26,400 nt of DNA. Source: Desulfuromusa sp. (lineage in GTDB: Bacteria; Desulfobacterota; Desulfuromonadia; Desulfuromonadales; Geopsychrobacteraceae). Position numbers and translations under genes: made by a program. The DNA is taken from contig JAOZOH010000040.1 in the NCBI GenBank assembly GCA_029933365.1, positions 1 to 26,400 of the forward strand, given 5' to 3'. The notes beneath the pieces were generated by a model, which was not told the origin of the DNA, ran no database searches, and saw nothing but the letters and a program-made list of their open reading frames with translations. Shown here piece by piece: positions 25,124 through 26,400 of this stretch (position 1 is the stretch's first letter; the number at the start of each line of letters is the position of its first letter).

Positions 25124-25684
25124 TTATTTGATAAACATTCCATGTCGCAGCTTCTGTAGCTTTAAATTTTCCTCTTCCTCATCGTCTGGAAATGTCACAT
25201 CTTCCCAACAATGATAACAGGTGAACAATCGTGTTCGCATTTCAAGTTCATTTCCGTCAAATCCCAAGGCCACAAAAATTTCACGTGAGAAATCAAGGCG
25301 CATTTTAATGACCTTTTTGACCGCTTTATGAACCCGCGGATCCGTCTTAGCCCAAGCATTCATTGCCAGATCGTATTTTGTCAGTTTTTCATTCTTGATT
25401 GTTGTCATAGCGGTAAGCAGACGCTTATCCGCATCTAATTTTTTCATATCCAGATCATCAATAAGAATACTGGTATATTCATCTTCCCAATAATCAAGCA
25501 GGTGTTGCAGCAGGTCTTGTCGATTCTTGAAGTGCCAGTAGAATCCACTTCTTGAGGTGCCCAGAAGTTTGGCAAGCCTGTCAATTTTAACCGCCTCAAA
25601 ACCATTCGACTCAAGTACGTCAAGTGCTTTTGCAAGCCATTGATTTTTGCTTATACCTTTATTTTTTACAGCTGCTGATTCCAT
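25124..25684 (-). CDS. TetR-family transcriptional regulator
   Basis: A 186-residue one-component regulator. The N-terminal helix-turn-helix is clear at residues 33-55 (KIDRLAKLLGTSRSGFYWHFKNR), preceded by the usual helix. The C-terminal ligand domain is not similar to anything I recognise; it ends in an acidic PDDEEEEN stretch. The effector is unknown. The start at 25684 is chosen because AAGGG stands 8 bp upstream; a GTG at 25693 would add three residues. The gene is divergent from a DUF169 gene, and a 12-bp palindrome lies between them over both predicted promoters. The simplest model is that it represses itself and its neighbour. Confidence 0.88.
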   Translation of the reverse strand: MESAAVKNKGISKNQWLAKALDVLESNGFEAVKIDRLAKLLGTSRSGFYWHFKNRQDLLQHLLDYWEDEYTSILIDDLDMKKLDADKRLLTAMTTIKNEKLTKYDLAMNAWAKTDPRVHKAVKKVIKMRLDFSREIFVALGFDGNELEMRTRLFTCYHCWEDVTFPDDEEEENLKLQKLRHGMFIK

Positions 25685-25695
25685 TTTATCCACCC

Positions 25696-25724
25696 TTGAC
25701 TTTAACTAGACAGAACTGTACAGT
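25696..25724 (+). promoter_or_regulatory. Possible promoter for the DUF169 gene
   Basis: TTGACT (25696-25701) and TACAGT (25719-25724) are 17 bp apart on the plus strand. The -35 box is good; the -10 box is weaker. The -10 box lies within the 12-bp palindrome, so a bound repressor would block it. Transcription would start about 80 bp before the DUF169 ATG. Confidence 0.4.
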
Positions 25725-25725
25725 T
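25714..25725. promoter_or_regulatory. Candidate TetR operator
   Basis: AACTGTACAGTT is a perfect 12-bp palindrome, 29 bp upstream of the TetR start codon. It overlaps the -10 of the rightward promoter and the predicted transcription start of the leftward one. TetR-family dimers bind such palindromes, usually somewhat longer; assignment is by position. Confidence 0.55.
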
Positions 25726-25730
25726 AGCTC

Positions 25731-25759
25731 ATTATATGTCATCCAAATACAAAAAACAA
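25731..25759 (-). promoter_or_regulatory. Promoter for the TetR gene
   Basis: On the minus strand TTGTTT (25754-25759) and a perfect TATAAT (25731-25736) are separated by 17 bp. The start point would fall at the palindrome 25714-25725, fitting negative autoregulation. Confidence 0.55.
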
Positions 25760-25813
25760 CTTTAGCCACTAGGTAAAGTACACATAGAAGGCTATGGCAT
25801 AAAGGAGAATATA

Positions 25814-26400
25814 ATGGATATAAATATCAAGGAACGCTTTATGAACGCATGGGAAAAACACTTCCCGGGCTGCGATCAGCCGATTGTCTGTTTCTACACC
25901 GATGAGTTGAATAATTTGGAGTTCCCAGAGGCACCAAAGCCTAATTCTAAGGGCTATACGTGTATTTTTAGTCAGATTGCTCCAGTAAAAAAAGGACGAT
26001 CTCTCGCATTCAACAAGGAAAATCTCGGCTGTTTCGGTAGCTTTTTGCCGTTTGGTTTTGACAGCAAACTCAGCGATGATGTTAAAGGTTATGTCTGCAA
26101 TGTGGAACGTGGGATAAAGAGCTTTGAGCATCTTGAAAGCATGTATAAACATCGTCCCGCGCAAGCGGCTCCGGGAAAATATCTGGTATTCAAACGTTGG
26201 GACACTCTGGAAGAGGAGGATAACCCCCAGGTGGTTTTCTTCATCAACAATCAGGATGTTATTACTGGGCTTCACGGATTGGCAAATTTTGACGCCATGA
26301 CTCCGTACGAAGTGGTTGCACCGTTTGGTACAGGGTGTGATTCGGTTGTCGGTTTCCCTATGTACGAATTGAAACAGGAACAGCCCAAAGCGGTTTTGGG
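25814..26400 (+). CDS. DUF169-family protein, partial
   Basis: The first 195 residues are present; the gene runs off the right edge with no stop. A good AGGAG lies 6 bp before the ATG. The sequence fits the DUF169 family: FCFGSF-like GCFGSFLPFGF at about 73-83, then KYLVFKRWDTL, NPQVVFFINNQDVITGLHGL and the APFGTGCDSVVGFP motif near 170-183. Several cysteines are spaced through it (20, 26, 50, 73, 95, 174). Members of this family have no established biochemical role that I can state; they are common in anaerobes and archaea. The divergent TetR gene is the likely regulator. A long antisense reading frame across this gene is a shadow. Confidence 0.8.
   Translation, partial: MDINIKERFMNAWEKHFPGCDQPIVCFYTDELNNLEFPEAPKPNSKGYTCIFSQIAPVKKGRSLAFNKENLGCFGSFLPFGFDSKLSDDVKGYVCNVERGIKSFEHLESMYKHRPAQAAPGKYLVFKRWDTLEEEDNPQVVFFINNQDVITGLHGLANFDAMTPYEVVAPFGTGCDSVVGFPMYELKQEQPKAVL

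Noticed and set aside
25769..26275. 168-codon minus-strand reading frame
   Set aside because: Antisense to the partial DUF169 gene, which has a ribosome binding site and family motifs. The antisense product has none.

Overview
The window reads as chromosomal DNA of moderate GC content from a Gram-negative anaerobe. The best guess is a Desulfuromonadales/Geobacterales-type member of the Desulfobacterota. This rests on inference: a ccsA-hemA-hemC-hemD-hemB cluster, a large GAF-type sigma-54 activator, HDOD and GGDEF/EAL signalling proteins, and the general style of the housekeeping genes. No 16S rRNA, tRNA or other decisive marker is present. No rRNA, tRNA, CRISPR array, intact transposase or phage gene was seen.

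Layout. (1) 1-3330, plus strand: two small hairpins at the left edge, then prmA, rsmE (both translation-apparatus methyltransferases) and a zinc-ribbon/acidic/RDD membrane protein. (2) 3339-3953, minus: a glyoxalase-II-like metallo-hydrolase, convergent with the RDD gene. (3) 4007-6650, plus: a good sigma-70-like promoter, then dapF, a HAD phosphatase, dtd and a secreted DUF4124 protein, tightly packed and closed by a strong hairpin shared with the convergent thioredoxin gene. (4) 6660-7044, minus: trxA with its own promoter. (5) 7131-7297: a gene-free, MITE-like palindromic element bracketed by a 10-bp direct repeat. (6) 7338-13028, plus: a degenerate SIS-domain protein, the cytochrome c assembly protein CcsA/HemX, then hemA, hemC, hemD and hemB. 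Tetrapyrrole synthesis from glutamyl-tRNA to uroporphyrinogen III is encoded here except for the GSA aminotransferase (hemL), beside a factor that attaches heme to c-type cytochromes. (7) 13066-15867, plus: an AlbA_2/Schlafen-type ATP-binding regulator with an in-frame 12-bp tandem repeat, then an M16 zinc peptidase. (8) 15868-16199: a gene-free, heavily self-complementary stretch that looks like dispersed repeat DNA.

(9) 16200-23749 is a signalling island. A 939-residue GAF/sigma-54 activator (minus) diverges across a 462-bp AT-rich spacer from an HDOD-histidine kinase and a REC-PAS-GGDEF-EAL protein (plus). The last two are separated by 8 bp and probably form one phosphorelay that controls cyclic-di-GMP. 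The GGDEF half looks active; the EAL half has lost two catalytic positions. (10) 23858-26400: rocD with a clear terminator, then a TetR regulator divergent from a DUF169 protein that runs off the right edge. A 12-bp perfect palindrome lies where both of their promoters could be controlled.

I see no clear wholly new system. The most interesting items are the MITE-like element, the cyclic-di-GMP island with its one-way enzyme, the degenerate SIS protein in the heme neighbourhood, the AlbA_2 gene with its expandable linker, and the TetR/DUF169 pair.
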